This document shows positions 17,734 through 27,100 of a stretch of DNA of 49,621 bases, piece by piece. This DNA comes from Clostridiales bacterium. GTDB lineage: Bacteria; Bacillota; Clostridia; Saccharofermentanales; Saccharofermentanaceae. The DNA is taken from contig JAFRST010000021.1 of the NCBI GenBank assembly GCA_017427465.1, forward strand, positions 1 through 49,621. Reading direction: 5' to 3'. The first letter of the stretch is position 1. The number at the start of each line of letters is the position of its first letter. The position numbers were made by a program, and so were the translations under genes. Below the pieces are notes generated by a model, which was given only the letters and a program-made list of their open reading frames with translations, made no database searches and was not told the origin of the DNA.

Positions 17734-19095
17734 TCAATTGTTATCCAGATACTTCTTTACGGTATCAGGTGCAGGACCTCCGATCAGACTCCTTCCCTCA
17801 ACACAAGTCTTCAAAGAGATGGCGTCGTAGACATCTTCTTCGAATGCGGGAGAGAATTCCTTGAGCTTATCAAGCGGAACGTCAAGAAGCGAGATGTTGT
17901 TCTCGATGCAGTAATGAACGAGCTTGCCGGAGATTGCGTGAGTCTCACGGAAGGGAAGTCCCTTCTTAACGAGATAATCAGCTAAGTCAGTAGCGTTAGT
18001 AAATCCGCCGAGAGCTGCAGCCTCCATATTGTCCTTGCGGATAGTCATTGTCTTGATCATGCCGGTGAAAGGAGGGAGGACAGCTTTGATTGTATCGATG
18101 CAGTCGAACATTGCTTCCTGTACTTCCTGCATATCCTTGTTATATGTAAGCGGAAGCCCCTTCATAATGACGAGTAATGAGATGAGGTCGCCGTAAACGC
18201 GTCCGGTCTTACCGCGGGTAAGCTCAGCTACATCAGGATTCTTTTTCTGCGGCATCATGGAAGAGCCTGTGGAATAAGCATCATCAAGCTCATAGAATTT
18301 AAATTCCTGGGAAGCATAGAGGATGATTTCTTCACTCATTCTGGAAAGATGCATCATGAGAATAGCGCAAGCTGAAGCGAACTCGATAGCGAAGTCTCTG
18401 TCTGCAACTCCGTCAAGCGAGCAGAGTGTTACGCCGTTCATACCGAGCTGCTCGGCAACGAATTCACGGTCAAGAGGATATGTAGTTCCTGCAAGGGCTC
18501 CGGATCCCAAAGGAGATATGTTAGCGCGGTCCTTGGCATCCAGTATACGCTCGATGTCACGCTCAAACATTTCGATATAAGCGGAAAGATAATGAGCGTA
18601 AGTTATAGGCTGTGCTCTTTGAAGGTGGGTGTAGCCGGGCATGTAAGTTGTAAGGTTCTCTTTTGCGATGTCAACGAGAACTACGATGAGCTTATCAAGA
18701 AGTTCGATTATCTCAGTTGCCTCATCGACCATATAAAGCCTCTGGTCCAAAGCCACCTGGTCATTTCTGGAACGTCCTGTATGAAGGCGCTTTCCTGCAT
18801 CGCCGATGCGGTTAGTGAGCTCTTCTTCAATAAACATGTGGATGTCTTCGGCATCTGAATCAAATGTCAGCTTGCCGGATTCGATATCTTCCTTGATTGA
18901 AAGAAGGCCGCTCTTAATATCTTCAGCATCCTTTTCAGAGATGACTCCCTGCTTGGCGAGCATCTGTGAATGAGCGATGGAACCCTCAATGTCCTGACTG
19001 TACATCCTGCAGTCGAATGAAAGGGAAGAGTTATAATCGTTAACTTCTTTATCGGTTGCCTTTTCGAAGCGTCCTGCCCACATTTTCTTAGCCAT
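17734..19095 (-). CDS. argH: Argininosuccinate lyase
   Basis: 453 residues starting MAKKMWAGRFEKATDKEVND. It catalyses argininosuccinate to arginine plus fumarate, the last step of arginine biosynthesis, as a cytoplasmic homotetramer. The fumarase/aspartase superfamily signature GSSMMPQKKNPD is near residue 275, with TGRSRNDQVALDQRL near 110 and the His-containing YTHLQRAQP near 157. The ATG at 19095 has AAGGAG 7 bases upstream; an in-frame start at 19113 is less likely. It lies 4 bases after the GNAT gene and is followed by the acyltransferase. argG is in a separate unit upstream. Confidence 0.96.
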   Translation of the reverse strand: MAKKMWAGRFEKATDKEVNDYNSSLSFDCRMYSQDIEGSIAHSQMLAKQGVISEKDAEDIKSGLLSIKEDIESGKLTFDSDAEDIHMFIEEELTNRIGDAGKRLHTGRSRNDQVALDQRLYMVDEATEIIELLDKLIVVLVDIAKENLTTYMPGYTHLQRAQPITYAHYLSAYIEMFERDIERILDAKDRANISPLGSGALAGTTYPLDREFVAEQLGMNGVTLCSLDGVADRDFAIEFASACAILMMHLSRMSEEIILYASQEFKFYELDDAYSTGSSMMPQKKNPDVAELTRGKTGRVYGDLISLLVIMKGLPLTYNKDMQEVQEAMFDCIDTIKAVLPPFTGMIKTMTIRKDNMEAAALGGFTNATDLADYLVKKGLPFRETHAISGKLVHYCIENNISLLDVPLDKLKEFSPAFEEDVYDAISLKTCVEGRSLIGGPAPDTVKKYLDNN

Positions 19096-19099
19096 ATAA

Positions 19100-19558
19100 T
19101 TACTCCTTAACATAATCAGGATCGATCCTGACCAATTCGGTAAGCGCTTTATTTCTGTAATTCAGATCTTCACGAAGCGTAAATCCCTGCGATTCCCAGA
19201 AAGCATTGCCGCCTTCGTTTTTCTTGAAAGCTACTAGAAGGACTTTGGTGATGCCTTCATCTTTCAGAGCGCCGAGTGCAAGCTCTACCAGCTTGCCGCC
19301 GATGCCTTCGCGTCTGTAATCCGGTGATACGCATGCGTGCTGAATTATTCCGCGCCTGCCGTCATGACCACATAATATCACACCGATGACCTTTTCATCG
19401 CTTACCGCAACAAAAGAAGTGTAGGGATTACGCTTTAAGTACTTATCGATACCTTCTTTTGAATCGTCTTTGTCATTAAGGCCGTTTCCGCAAAGCAGCC
19501 AGAGGTCATATGCCTGGCTGTAATCTTCGATAGTAATTAATCTGTAAGTGATATTCAT
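19100..19558 (-). CDS. GNAT family N-acetyltransferase
   Basis: 152 residues from the ATG at 19558; an alternative ATG three codons upstream (19567) has GAGG too close to it, while 19558 has GAGG 10 bases upstream. The acetyl-CoA pyrophosphate-binding loop is clear in YRREGIGGKLVELAL, preceded by ACVSPD, and NEGGNAFWESQGF near the C terminus is typical of the RimI/YpeA type. It transfers acetyl from acetyl-CoA to an amine; the acceptor is unknown. Its stop is 4 bases before argH, so it is the first gene of that transcript. Confidence 0.87.
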   Translation of the reverse strand: MNITYRLITIEDYSQAYDLWLLCGNGLNDKDDSKEGIDKYLKRNPYTSFVAVSDEKVIGVILCGHDGRRGIIQHACVSPDYRREGIGGKLVELALGALKDEGITKVLLVAFKKNEGGNAFWESQGFTLREDLNYRNKALTELVRIDPDYVKE

Positions 19559-19622
19559 CTTCAGCATGCCTCGCTTTCTTTGACCTCAGAAAATATCCAC
19601 TGGGACGTTCCGCCATATGCGT

Positions 19623-19765
19623 CACCACAAAAACAGCTTGAAAATGCTCTGTTATGTGGTGGTTTTCCTGTTTTTTACCACAAAAGCTACTCGAAAATGG
19701 TCTGTTATGTGGTAATTTTCATGTTTTTACCACAAAATCATCTCGAAAAAGACCCGATTTGTGGT
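19623..19765. repeat. Three tandem ~53-nt palindromic repeats
   Basis: Three units begin with ACCACAAAA at 19624, 19677 and 19729 (period 53 and 52). Each ends with TGTGGT (19655-19660, 19708-19713, 19760-19765), so each can fold as a hairpin with about 25 bases in the loop. The loops share the pattern CTCGAAAA (or TTGAAAA) near the middle, and units 1 and 2 share CTGTTATGTGGT and a TTTTC-TGTTTTT spacer. The array sits between the start of the GNAT gene and the argG terminator. It looks like local duplication of a palindromic element; it could bind a protein or act in RNA. Confidence 0.75.
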
Positions 19766-19781
19766 AATAGCTTAAGTAAAC

Positions 19782-19813
19782 AAAAAGGGCTGTCTCCACA
19801 TAAGAGACAGCCC
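19782..19813 (-). terminator. Rho-independent terminator of argG
   Basis: Perfect 10-bp stem GGGCTGTCTC / GAGACAGCCC with a 7-base loop. Read on the - strand it is followed by five T. It lies 21 bases after the argG stop. Confidence 0.9.
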
Positions 19814-19834
19814 TCTGTAATATCAGTTAATAAA

Positions 19835-21049
19835 TCAGAGTAAACCGTTCTTCTGCTTCATCTTAGCGTTAACTTTCATCGGGAGACCAAAGCAGTTGAT
19901 GAATCCGCCTGCGTCAGCCTGGTTGTAAACGTCGTCAGCCTCGAAAGTAGCGATCTCGGGATCGTAGAGGGAGAAGGGTGATGTTGTGCCTGCAGGAGTG
20001 CAATTACCCTTGTAGAGCTTCATCTTAACTTCACCTGTAACAACTTCCTGTGTCTTGTCTACGAAAGCAGAGAGAGCTTCTCTCAAAGGGTGGAACCACT
20101 GACCATAGTAAACGAGTTCAGAGAACTTCTGTGCTACGAGATCCTTGTAGTGGATGGTGTCACGCTCAACTGTGAGGAGCTCGAGCTCTCTGTGAGCAGC
20201 GAAAAGAAGTGTTCCGCCGGGAGTCTCATAAACGCCGCGGCTCTTCATGCCGACAAGACGGTTCTCAACGATGTCTGCGATACCTACGCCGTTAGCTGCA
20301 GCAACCTTGTTGCAGTATCTCAAGAGATCAGCAGGAGAGAGCTTCTGTCCGTCAACTTCAACCGGGATACCCTTCTCGAATTTGATAGTAACATATGTAG
20401 GAGTATCGGGTGCCTTCTCGGGGCTTACCATGAGCTCCAGGATCTTATCGAGGTTAGGCTCATTAGCAGGATCTTCAAGATCCATACCTTCGTGAGAGAG
20501 GTGCCAGAGGTTCTCGTCCTTGGAATAGTTGTTTTCCTTTGTAACGGGAACATCGATTCCACGGGCCTGAGCGTAGTCGATCTCCTCGTCACGGGACTTG
20601 ATATCCCAGATTCTCCAGGGAGCCAAGATCTTCATGTCAGGATCGAGAGCCTTGATGGAAAGCTCGAATCTTACCTGGTCGTTGCCCTTACCTGTGCAGC
20701 CGTGAACGATCGTTGTGCATCCGTTAGCGTGAGCTGCCTCAACGAAGTGCTTAGCGATAACAGGACGTGCCATGGATGTGCCAAGCAGATACTTTCCTTC
20801 GTAAACTGCATTAGCCTTAAGTGTAGGGAAGACGAAGTCAGAAACGAATTCCTCTGAAATGTCCTCGATAATGCACTTGATAGCTCCGCACTTAAGAGCC
20901 TTCTTCTCGAGATAATCGTGATCAACACCAACGCCGACCTCACCGCAGTATGCAACTACTTCGCAGTCATAGTGCTCAAGAAGCCACGGGATGATGATAG
21001 ATGTATCAAGTCCGCCTGAATAAGCCAGTAAGAATTTTTCTTTTGCCAT
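19835..21049 (-). CDS. argG: Argininosuccinate synthase
   Basis: 404 residues. The N-type ATP pyrophosphatase motif [10 protein letters not shown] at residues 8-17, [16 protein letters not shown], and [14 protein letters not shown] define the family. It condenses citrulline and aspartate with ATP to argininosuccinate in the cytoplasm; argH on the same strand does the next step. GGAGGTGCC directly before the ATG at 21049 is a strong ribosome binding site. It has its own promoter (21103-21131), a possible arginine operator in the leader (21065-21082) and a terminator. A 255-residue frame on the opposite strand is an antisense shadow. Confidence 0.97.
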   Translation of the reverse strand: MAKEKFLLAYSGGLDTSIIIPWLLEHYDCEVVAYCGEVGVGVDHDYLEKKALKCGAIKCIIEDISEEFVSDFVFPTLKANAVYEGKYLLGTSMARPVIAKHFVEAAHANGCTTIVHGCTGKGNDQVRFELSIKALDPDMKILAPWRIWDIKSRDEEIDYAQARGIDVPVTKENNYSKDENLWHLSHEGMDLEDPANEPNLDKILELMVSPEKAPDTPTYVTIKFEKGIPVEVDGQKLSPADLLRYCNKVAAANGVGIADIVENRLVGMKSRGVYETPGGTLLFAAHRELELLTVERDTIHYKDLVAQKFSELVYYGQWFHPLREALSAFVDKTQEVVTGEVKMKLYKGNCTPAGTTSPFSLYDPEIATFEADDVYNQADAGGFINCFGLPMKVNAKMKQKNGLL

Positions 21050-21064
21050 AAGGCACCTCCGATT

Positions 21065-21082
21065 TATGAATATTTATGCAAG
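21065..21082 (-). promoter_or_regulatory. Possible ARG box in the argG leader
   Basis: TATGAATATTTATGCAAG matches the ArgR/AhrC operator consensus TNTGAATWWWWATTCANW at 16 of 18 positions, the misses being the T-to-G at position 14 and the final base. It lies between the inferred transcription start and the argG ribosome binding site, a location where ArgR would block transcription when arginine is plentiful. Inferred from sequence alone. Confidence 0.5.
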
Positions 21083-21102
21083 CTTTTGTATAAACTTCGC
21101 AT

Positions 21103-21131
21103 ATCATACACTTGCTTAATGCACAAGTCAA
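21103..21131 (-). promoter_or_regulatory. Promoter of argG
   Basis: On the - strand, TTGACT (21131-21126) and TATGAT (21108-21103) are separated by exactly 17 bp, close to the sigma-A consensus. The transcript would start near 21096, giving a leader of about 47 bases that contains the ARG-box-like site. Confidence 0.72.
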
Positions 21132-21193
21132 CAAGAAGATTTTAAACACGGCGCTTTATAAAAGCAAATAAGAAAAAAGAATGTTTTTTTGTG

Positions 21194-21227
21194 CATGTTT
21201 TCACAACGATTGTTTTGTAAAAACATG
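21194..21227. repeat. Inverted repeat in the argG / aminotransferase divergent region
   Basis: CATGTTTT (21194-21201) and AAAACATG (21220-21227) are perfect inverted arms, with a smaller ACAA/TTGT pairing inside. It lies about 25-65 bases upstream of the + strand extended -10 box, a typical place for a regulator site. No regulator can be named. Confidence 0.45.
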
Positions 21228-21249
21228 TGGTTATGTATAAAATCATATG

Positions 21250-21258
21250 TGGCATAAT
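21250..21258 (+). promoter_or_regulatory. Extended -10 promoter of the aminotransferase-htpG unit
   Basis: TGGCATAAT is a TGn-extended -10 hexamer with one mismatch from TATAAT. The -35 position is poor (GTTATG), which is common with extended -10 promoters. The transcript would start about 30 bases before the ATG at 21296. An alternative -10, TATAAA at 21236, has a 15-bp spacing to TTGTAA. Confidence 0.42.
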
Positions 21259-21295
21259 ATGCATTGATTAAATCTCAAGGGGATCTGTAACACTA

Positions 21296-22159
21296 ATGGC
21301 TTATCCGTTGATGGAACATCTTACCGGTAAGGGCTATCTTTACTGCGGCAAGTATTACAGGGTCAGCTCGGAGCTGACTGAATCTCTCCAGAAACCTGTT
21401 GAAGCAAGAATCTATTACGAGACCGTCAGAGTTAAGGACGGTGTTCTTTTATTCGTTGAAGACCATCTGCAAAGACTCGTTAATTCAGTAAAAGGATTAG
21501 AGAATTTTCCCGTTAATACTTCGAAAATACTATCTGAAGCTTACAGCTTCGTTGATCTTGACGGTGTTAAGGATGGTTCTGTAAGAATTGTACTTACTAA
21601 TGAAATATTGCTTATACATCAGGCTGATATCACGTTCCCTTCCAAAGAGCAGTTTGAGAGCGGGATCAATACCAGCATTCTTAACTGGGAGAGAAAGACA
21701 CCTAATCTGAAGATATTCAGAGGCGATTATAAGACACGTGTAAACGAGAAGTTTAAAGAAGAGAATTCTCACGGACTTCCTTTCGAGCTTGTCCTCACGG
21801 ATAACGAAGGAAAGCTTTACGAAGGATCTATGTCCAATCTGTTTGTTATAAGGGACGGCAAGGTATTTTCGGCACCTGACAATAAGATCCTTATAGGTAT
21901 AACAAGGAAGAGAGTCATGGAAGCTCTTAAGCGTTCCGGTCTTGAGCTTCAGACCGGTACTTTCGCGCCTGATGAGCTTGATCCCAAGACAGATGCTGTA
22001 TTCGTAAGCAGCACGCCTTTTGATATCCTGCCTGTCAGGTTCATTGACGGATACGAATTCAAGTCAAGCGGGAATGAAGTCTTGCAAATGATCTCTAAGA
22101 TGTATCAGGAATATACATCTGAATATATAGACGCAGCCAAGCGCGCATTGAACGGATAA
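21296..22159 (+). CDS. Class IV aminotransferase (branched-chain type)
   Basis: 287 residues. A fold-type IV PLP enzyme: the Schiff-base lysine is Lys146 in RGDYKTRVNEK, and EGSMSNLFVIRDGKVFSAP supplies the conserved Glu and the PLP phosphate contacts. VEARIYYETVRVKDGVLLFVEDHLQRL at the N terminus (shown here as the motif around residues 38-60) is typical of IlvE, D-amino acid aminotransferase and 4-amino-4-deoxychorismate lyase. Which of these it is cannot be decided; a branched-chain aminotransferase is the usual annotation. AAGGGGA precedes the ATG by about 13 bases. It lies 19 bases before htpG. Confidence 0.83.
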   Translation: MAYPLMEHLTGKGYLYCGKYYRVSSELTESLQKPVEARIYYETVRVKDGVLLFVEDHLQRLVNSVKGLENFPVNTSKILSEAYSFVDLDGVKDGSVRIVLTNEILLIHQADITFPSKEQFESGINTSILNWERKTPNLKIFRGDYKTRVNEKFKEENSHGLPFELVLTDNEGKLYEGSMSNLFVIRDGKVFSAPDNKILIGITRKRVMEALKRSGLELQTGTFAPDELDPKTDAVFVSSTPFDILPVRFIDGYEFKSSGNEVLQMISKMYQEYTSEYIDAAKRALNG

Positions 22160-22178
22160 TTATTTGGAGGTGGTATAA

Positions 22179-24107
22179 ATGGAGGCTAAATCAGGAAAGA
22201 TATCGGTTACGACAGAAAATATTTTTCCGGTTATCAGACAATGGCTTTATGAGGATAAGGATATCTTTATAAGAGAGCTTATCTCAAATTGTGCTGACGC
22301 TATTGCAAAGCACAGAAGACTAGTTGAATTGGGCAAGGCTGAGAAAGAGCCGGACAAAGCAGATTACAAGATCACGGTTACTTATGATGACGATAACAAG
22401 ACTATCTCATTCGAAGATAACGGTATCGGTATGACCGAGAATGAGGTTGAGAAGTATATCAACCAGATCGCGTTCTCCGGCGCTCTTGATTTTGTAACCA
22501 AGTATCAGCAGGAATCAACAGACAAAACCGGCATTATCGGCCACTTCGGACTGGGATTCTATTCTGCATTCATGGTAGCTGATGAAGTTACTATCAATAC
22601 CAAGAGTTTTATGGATGATTCCGAGCCTGTCATCTGGAAGTCTTCTGACGGTATGGATTATGAGATCCTGCCTTCCGATAAGGCTTCAAGAGGTACGGTT
22701 ATCACATTAAAGCTCTCTGAAGATGCGATTAAGATCTTTGATTCTGCAACGATCAGGATGACGATCCGCAAGTATTGCTACTTCGCTCCTGCAGATATAT
22801 ATTTCGTTGATACCAAGTCTGAAAGACTTCAGGAAGAAGCTGAAGAGAAGCGCAAGAAGGAAGCAGAGGAGAAGGGCGAGACCTATACACCTTCGCCTGT
22901 ATCTTATGTACCGGTCAACAACAAGTCGCCTCTCTGGACCAAGAAGCCTTCCGAGTGCACTGAGTCAGAATATAAGCAGTTTTATCACAGTGTATTTAAT
23001 GACGGAAGGGATCCTTTGTTCTGGATCCACCTTAATATGGACTATCCGTTCACACTTCAGGGCATTCTCTATTTCCCTAAGACGGATAACATCTATCAGT
23101 CACTTGAGGGACGCATCAAGATCTATAATCACCAGATCTTCGTAGCAGATAACATTGAGGAGATAATTCCTGATTTCTTGTTCCTACTGCAGGGATGCTT
23201 AGACTGCTCTGATCTCCCGCTTAACGTTTCGCGTTCAGCTCTGCAGCAGGATGAGTACGTAAAGAAGCTCTCGGGCCACATAATTAAGAAGGTATCCGAT
23301 AAGCTTAATGACCTCTTCAAGAAGCAGAGGGAAGATTATGAGAAGTATTGGTCTGACATCTCCGTATTCGTTAAGTACGGCATGATGAAGGAAGAGAAGT
23401 TCTACGAGAAGGTAGAAGGCATCTGCCTGTTTAAGACTGTGGATGATACTTTCAAGACCGTAGAAGAGCTTACTTCCGGAGATAAGAAGACTATCAGATA
23501 TACAACTGATCCCAAGGCCCAGGCAGCTTATGTTGAGATGAGCAAGAACGACGGCTACGAAGTAGTTGTCATGAATGAAGAGATCGATAATAACTTCATG
23601 TCATATCTCGAAATGAAGAAGCCTGACTGCAAGTTTAAGCGTGTTGACTCTGAGCTTTCCGGTAAGGAATCTGATGAGGAGACCAAGAATAAGCTAAAGG
23701 ACTTCTTTAGAAGCGCAGTCGGTGATGAGAAGCTGATCGTTTTCGCGCAGGAAATGGGAAAAGACAATCTCCCTGCATTGATCCGTGAAGCTGAACATAA
23801 CAGAAGAATGAAGGAAATGCGCGCACAGTATGAGAGAATGATGTCATCGATGGGCAATATGTCTGAAGAACAACTCGCCGACATGTTCCCTGAGACCGAA
23901 GAGCTCGTTGTTAATACCGACAGCCCGCTCATCACAAAGCTTGAGGCTCTTGAATCAATGGGCACCAAGAAAGAAGAAGCTGACCGCCTGGCGCAGCACA
24001 TCTACGATCAGGCTAAGCTTGCACACGGATCTCTTGACAGCGCAGGCCTTGAGAGATTCTTAAAGTACAACACCGAATTGCTCTCCAAGAGCGCTGATAA
24101 TCTGTAA
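22179..24107 (+). CDS. htpG: Molecular chaperone HtpG (Hsp90)
   Basis: 642 residues, full Hsp90 length for bacteria. The GHKL ATPase domain shows RELISNCADAIAKHR (Bergerat N box), EDNGIGMTENEV and GHFGLGFYSAFMVAD. The middle and dimerisation domains follow, with DLPLNVSRSALQQDEYVKKL. A charged linker rich in Glu and Lys (about residues 210-235) separates N and middle domains. It is a cytoplasmic ATP-dependent chaperone dimer. GGAGGTGG upstream of the ATG is a very strong ribosome binding site. In the N box Cys replaces the common Ala/Ser (NCADA rather than NASDA). Confidence 0.96.
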   Translation: MEAKSGKISVTTENIFPVIRQWLYEDKDIFIRELISNCADAIAKHRRLVELGKAEKEPDKADYKITVTYDDDNKTISFEDNGIGMTENEVEKYINQIAFSGALDFVTKYQQESTDKTGIIGHFGLGFYSAFMVADEVTINTKSFMDDSEPVIWKSSDGMDYEILPSDKASRGTVITLKLSEDAIKIFDSATIRMTIRKYCYFAPADIYFVDTKSERLQEEAEEKRKKEAEEKGETYTPSPVSYVPVNNKSPLWTKKPSECTESEYKQFYHSVFNDGRDPLFWIHLNMDYPFTLQGILYFPKTDNIYQSLEGRIKIYNHQIFVADNIEEIIPDFLFLLQGCLDCSDLPLNVSRSALQQDEYVKKLSGHIIKKVSDKLNDLFKKQREDYEKYWSDISVFVKYGMMKEEKFYEKVEGICLFKTVDDTFKTVEELTSGDKKTIRYTTDPKAQAAYVEMSKNDGYEVVVMNEEIDNNFMSYLEMKKPDCKFKRVDSELSGKESDEETKNKLKDFFRSAVGDEKLIVFAQEMGKDNLPALIREAEHNRRMKEMRAQYERMMSSMGNMSEEQLADMFPETEELVVNTDSPLITKLEALESMGTKKEEADRLAQHIYDQAKLAHGSLDSAGLERFLKYNTELLSKSADNL

Positions 24108-24131
24108 TAAAATTTCACAAGGAGACACCTT

Positions 24132-27100
24132 ATGAACGAGAATGATGTAAGACGAGTACTGTCAGAGAAGAAGGAAGGCTTTAACGTTGAAGCAGGCGGG
24201 ATCCTTCATGATGTCAAATACGACTTGAATGTCGCTGATATCACCAAGGTCCGCGTTATCAACCGTTACGATGTATCAGGCGTTACTGATGAGGAGTACG
24301 AGAAAGCCAAGACTGTAGTCTTCAGCGAACCGCCTGTAGATATTCTCTACGATGAGAATGTCGACTTAAGTGATGCTGCTTATGTGCTCATCATCGAGTC
24401 GCTCCCCGGCCAGTACGATCAGAGAGCCGATTCAGCTGCCCAGTGTATCCAGTTTATGACTGCCAAGGAGAGACCTATCGTAAAGTGCGCTAAGATCGTT
24501 GCTTTCTATGGCAGCGTTTCTGATGATGAGAAGGAAAAGATCAAGTCTTATCTCATCAACCCCGTCGAAGCAAGGGAAGCTTCCGCTGCTAAGCCCGAGA
24601 CACTGGTCGATAAATATGATATTCCTACAACCGTTGCTGACGTTGACGGATTCCTCGAAATGTCTGATGAAGACCTCGAGAATCTTAGAAAGTCCATGGG
24701 ACTTGCTATGAGTTTTGCTGACATCAAGTTCGTACAGGATTTCTTTAAAGAGCAGGGAAGAGTACCTACAGTTACTGAGATCCGTGTTCTTGATACATAC
24801 TGGTCTGATCACTGCCGTCATACAACATTCCTTACAAACCTCACTGATATCAAGTTCGAAGGTGATGACGAGCTCACGGCTGAGATCAAGGAAACATACA
24901 AAGATTACCTCGCAACAAGAGAAGACGTTTACGGTGAGAGGATCAGCCAGAAGCCCATCTGCCTCATGGACATCGGTACCATCGCAGGCAAGAAGCTCAA
25001 GAAGGACGGAAAGCTCGCAGACCTCGATGAGTCTGAAGAGATCAACGCATGCTCCATCAAGGTAAGGATTGAAGTAGACGGCAAGCCCGAAGATTATATC
25101 TTCATGTTTAAGAACGAGACTCATAACCATCCCACAGAGATCGAACCTTTCGGCGGTGCTGCAACATGCCTGGGCGGCGCTATAAGAGACCCTCTCTCAG
25201 GAAGATCTTATGTATATCAGGCAATGAGAGTTACAGGCGCAGGCGATCCTACGGTTCCTGTCGAACTCACACTCAAGGGTAAGCTCTCACAGAAGAAGCT
25301 TTGCCGCACTGCTGCAGCCGGTTATTCTTCATATGGTAACCAGATCGGTCTTGCAACAGGCCTCGTTGATGAAATTTACCATCCCGGTTATATCGCAAAG
25401 AGAATGGAGATCGGTGCCGTCGTCGGTGCAGCTCCCGCTTCAAATATCGTAAGAGAAAGACCTCAGGCAGGTGACATCGTTGTTCTCCTTGGCGGCAGAA
25501 CAGGACGTGACGGTATCGGCGGCGCTACAGGTTCATCCAAGGCACACGATACACAGTCTGTCGTTACCTGCGGATCAGAAGTCCAGAAGGGTAATCCTCC
25601 GACGGAGAGAAAGCTTCAGAGACTTTTCAGGGATCCTGAAGTTACAAGACTCATCATCAGATGTAATGACTTCGGTGCAGGCGGAGTTTCCGTTGCTATC
25701 GGTGAGCTCGCAGCCGGCCTTAAGATCAACCTCGATGCTGTCCCGAAGAAGTATGATGGTCTTGACGGTACTGAGATCGCTATCTCCGAGTCACAGGAGA
25801 GAATGGCTGTTGTTGTTCATCCCGCTGACCTTGATAAGTTCATGGCTGCTGCAGCTAAGGAAAACCTCGAAGCTACAGTTGTTGCTGAAGTAACCGAAGA
25901 ACCTGTTATGAAGATGGTATGGAACGGCAACACGATCGTTGACCTTCCCAGAAGCTTCATCGATACCAACGGTGCTACACAGTATGCTGAAGCAGATGTC
26001 GTACCTCAGGGAACAGGTGATTTCCTTGATACGCCTGCAAACGGCTATGTTGAAGGTAACTTCGCTGAAAGCCTTAAGGGTGTTCTCAATTCTCTTGAAG
26101 GCGCATCCCGCAAAGGTCTTATCCAGAGATTTGACTCTTCCATCGGCGCTGCAACTGTCGTATGGCCTTACGGCGGCAAGATGCAGAATTCACCTGAGGA
26201 AGGTATGGCAGCTAAGATCCCTCTCGATCACGGCACTACACATGACTGTTCTGTAATGACTTACGGATTCGATCCTTATTATATGGAATGGAATCCTTAT
26301 GCAGGAGCTTACCATTCAGTTGTTGAATCACTCTTGAAGCTCCTTGCAATGGGTGTTGATCCTTCAAAGGCAAGACTCACATTCCAGGAATATTTCGAGA
26401 GAATGGGCAGCAATGAATCATGGGGCAAGCCTCTTTCAGCACTTCTCGGTGCTTACAAGGCACAGCTCGATTACGGTACAGCAGCTATCGGCGGTAAGGA
26501 CTCGATGTCCGGAACATTTAACGATATCCACGTACCTCCGACGCTCGTAAGCTTTGCTGTAGGCATGTCTACTTCAGACAAGATCATTACTGCTACACTT
26601 ACAGGCAAGGGCCAGAAGCTCTACCTCATTAAGTGCGCAAGAGATGGCAAGGGTTCTTATAAGAAGGATCATGTCCTCCGTGTATTCAAGGCTGTAAAAG
26701 AGCTCCTCGACAGAGGTGAGATAAAGAATGCCGCAGTAGTAAAGAGTGCTGGTGTTGCAGCAAGAGTTGCACAGATGTGCTTCGGTAATAAGCTCGGATT
26801 CGATTTCTCCGATAAGCTTACTGAGGCTGATCTCTTCTCTAAGACAATGGCTTCAATCATCGTAGCTATTCCTTCTGACGGAAATGCCGTTGATAAGGTA
26901 GAGATGGCAGGCGGCAAGTTCCTCGGTACTACAAATGACACAGGCAACTTCACTTATGCGGGTGCTACGCTTTCCGGTAAGGATGCATTAGAAGCATTTG
27001 AAGGAAAGCTCGAAAGGATTTTCCCTACAGTTGCAAAGTCAGCTGATATGCCTTTCGAGATCGAAGTATATACAGCAGGACAGCAGAAGAAGGCAGCTCC

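Noticed and set aside
19623..19765. Possible CRISPR array
   Set aside because: Only three units, repeats diverge internally, there are no unique spacers of constant length between identical repeats, and no cas genes are in the window.
20090..20857. 255-residue open frame on the + strand opposite argG
   Set aside because: It lies wholly inside argG on the opposite strand, lacks a ribosome binding site and resembles no family. It is explained by the codon usage of argG.
24432..25130. 232-residue - strand frame opposite purL, and similar frames at 26954-27601 and 12453-13046
   Set aside because: All are antisense to strongly conserved genes and have no ribosome binding site or recognisable domain.
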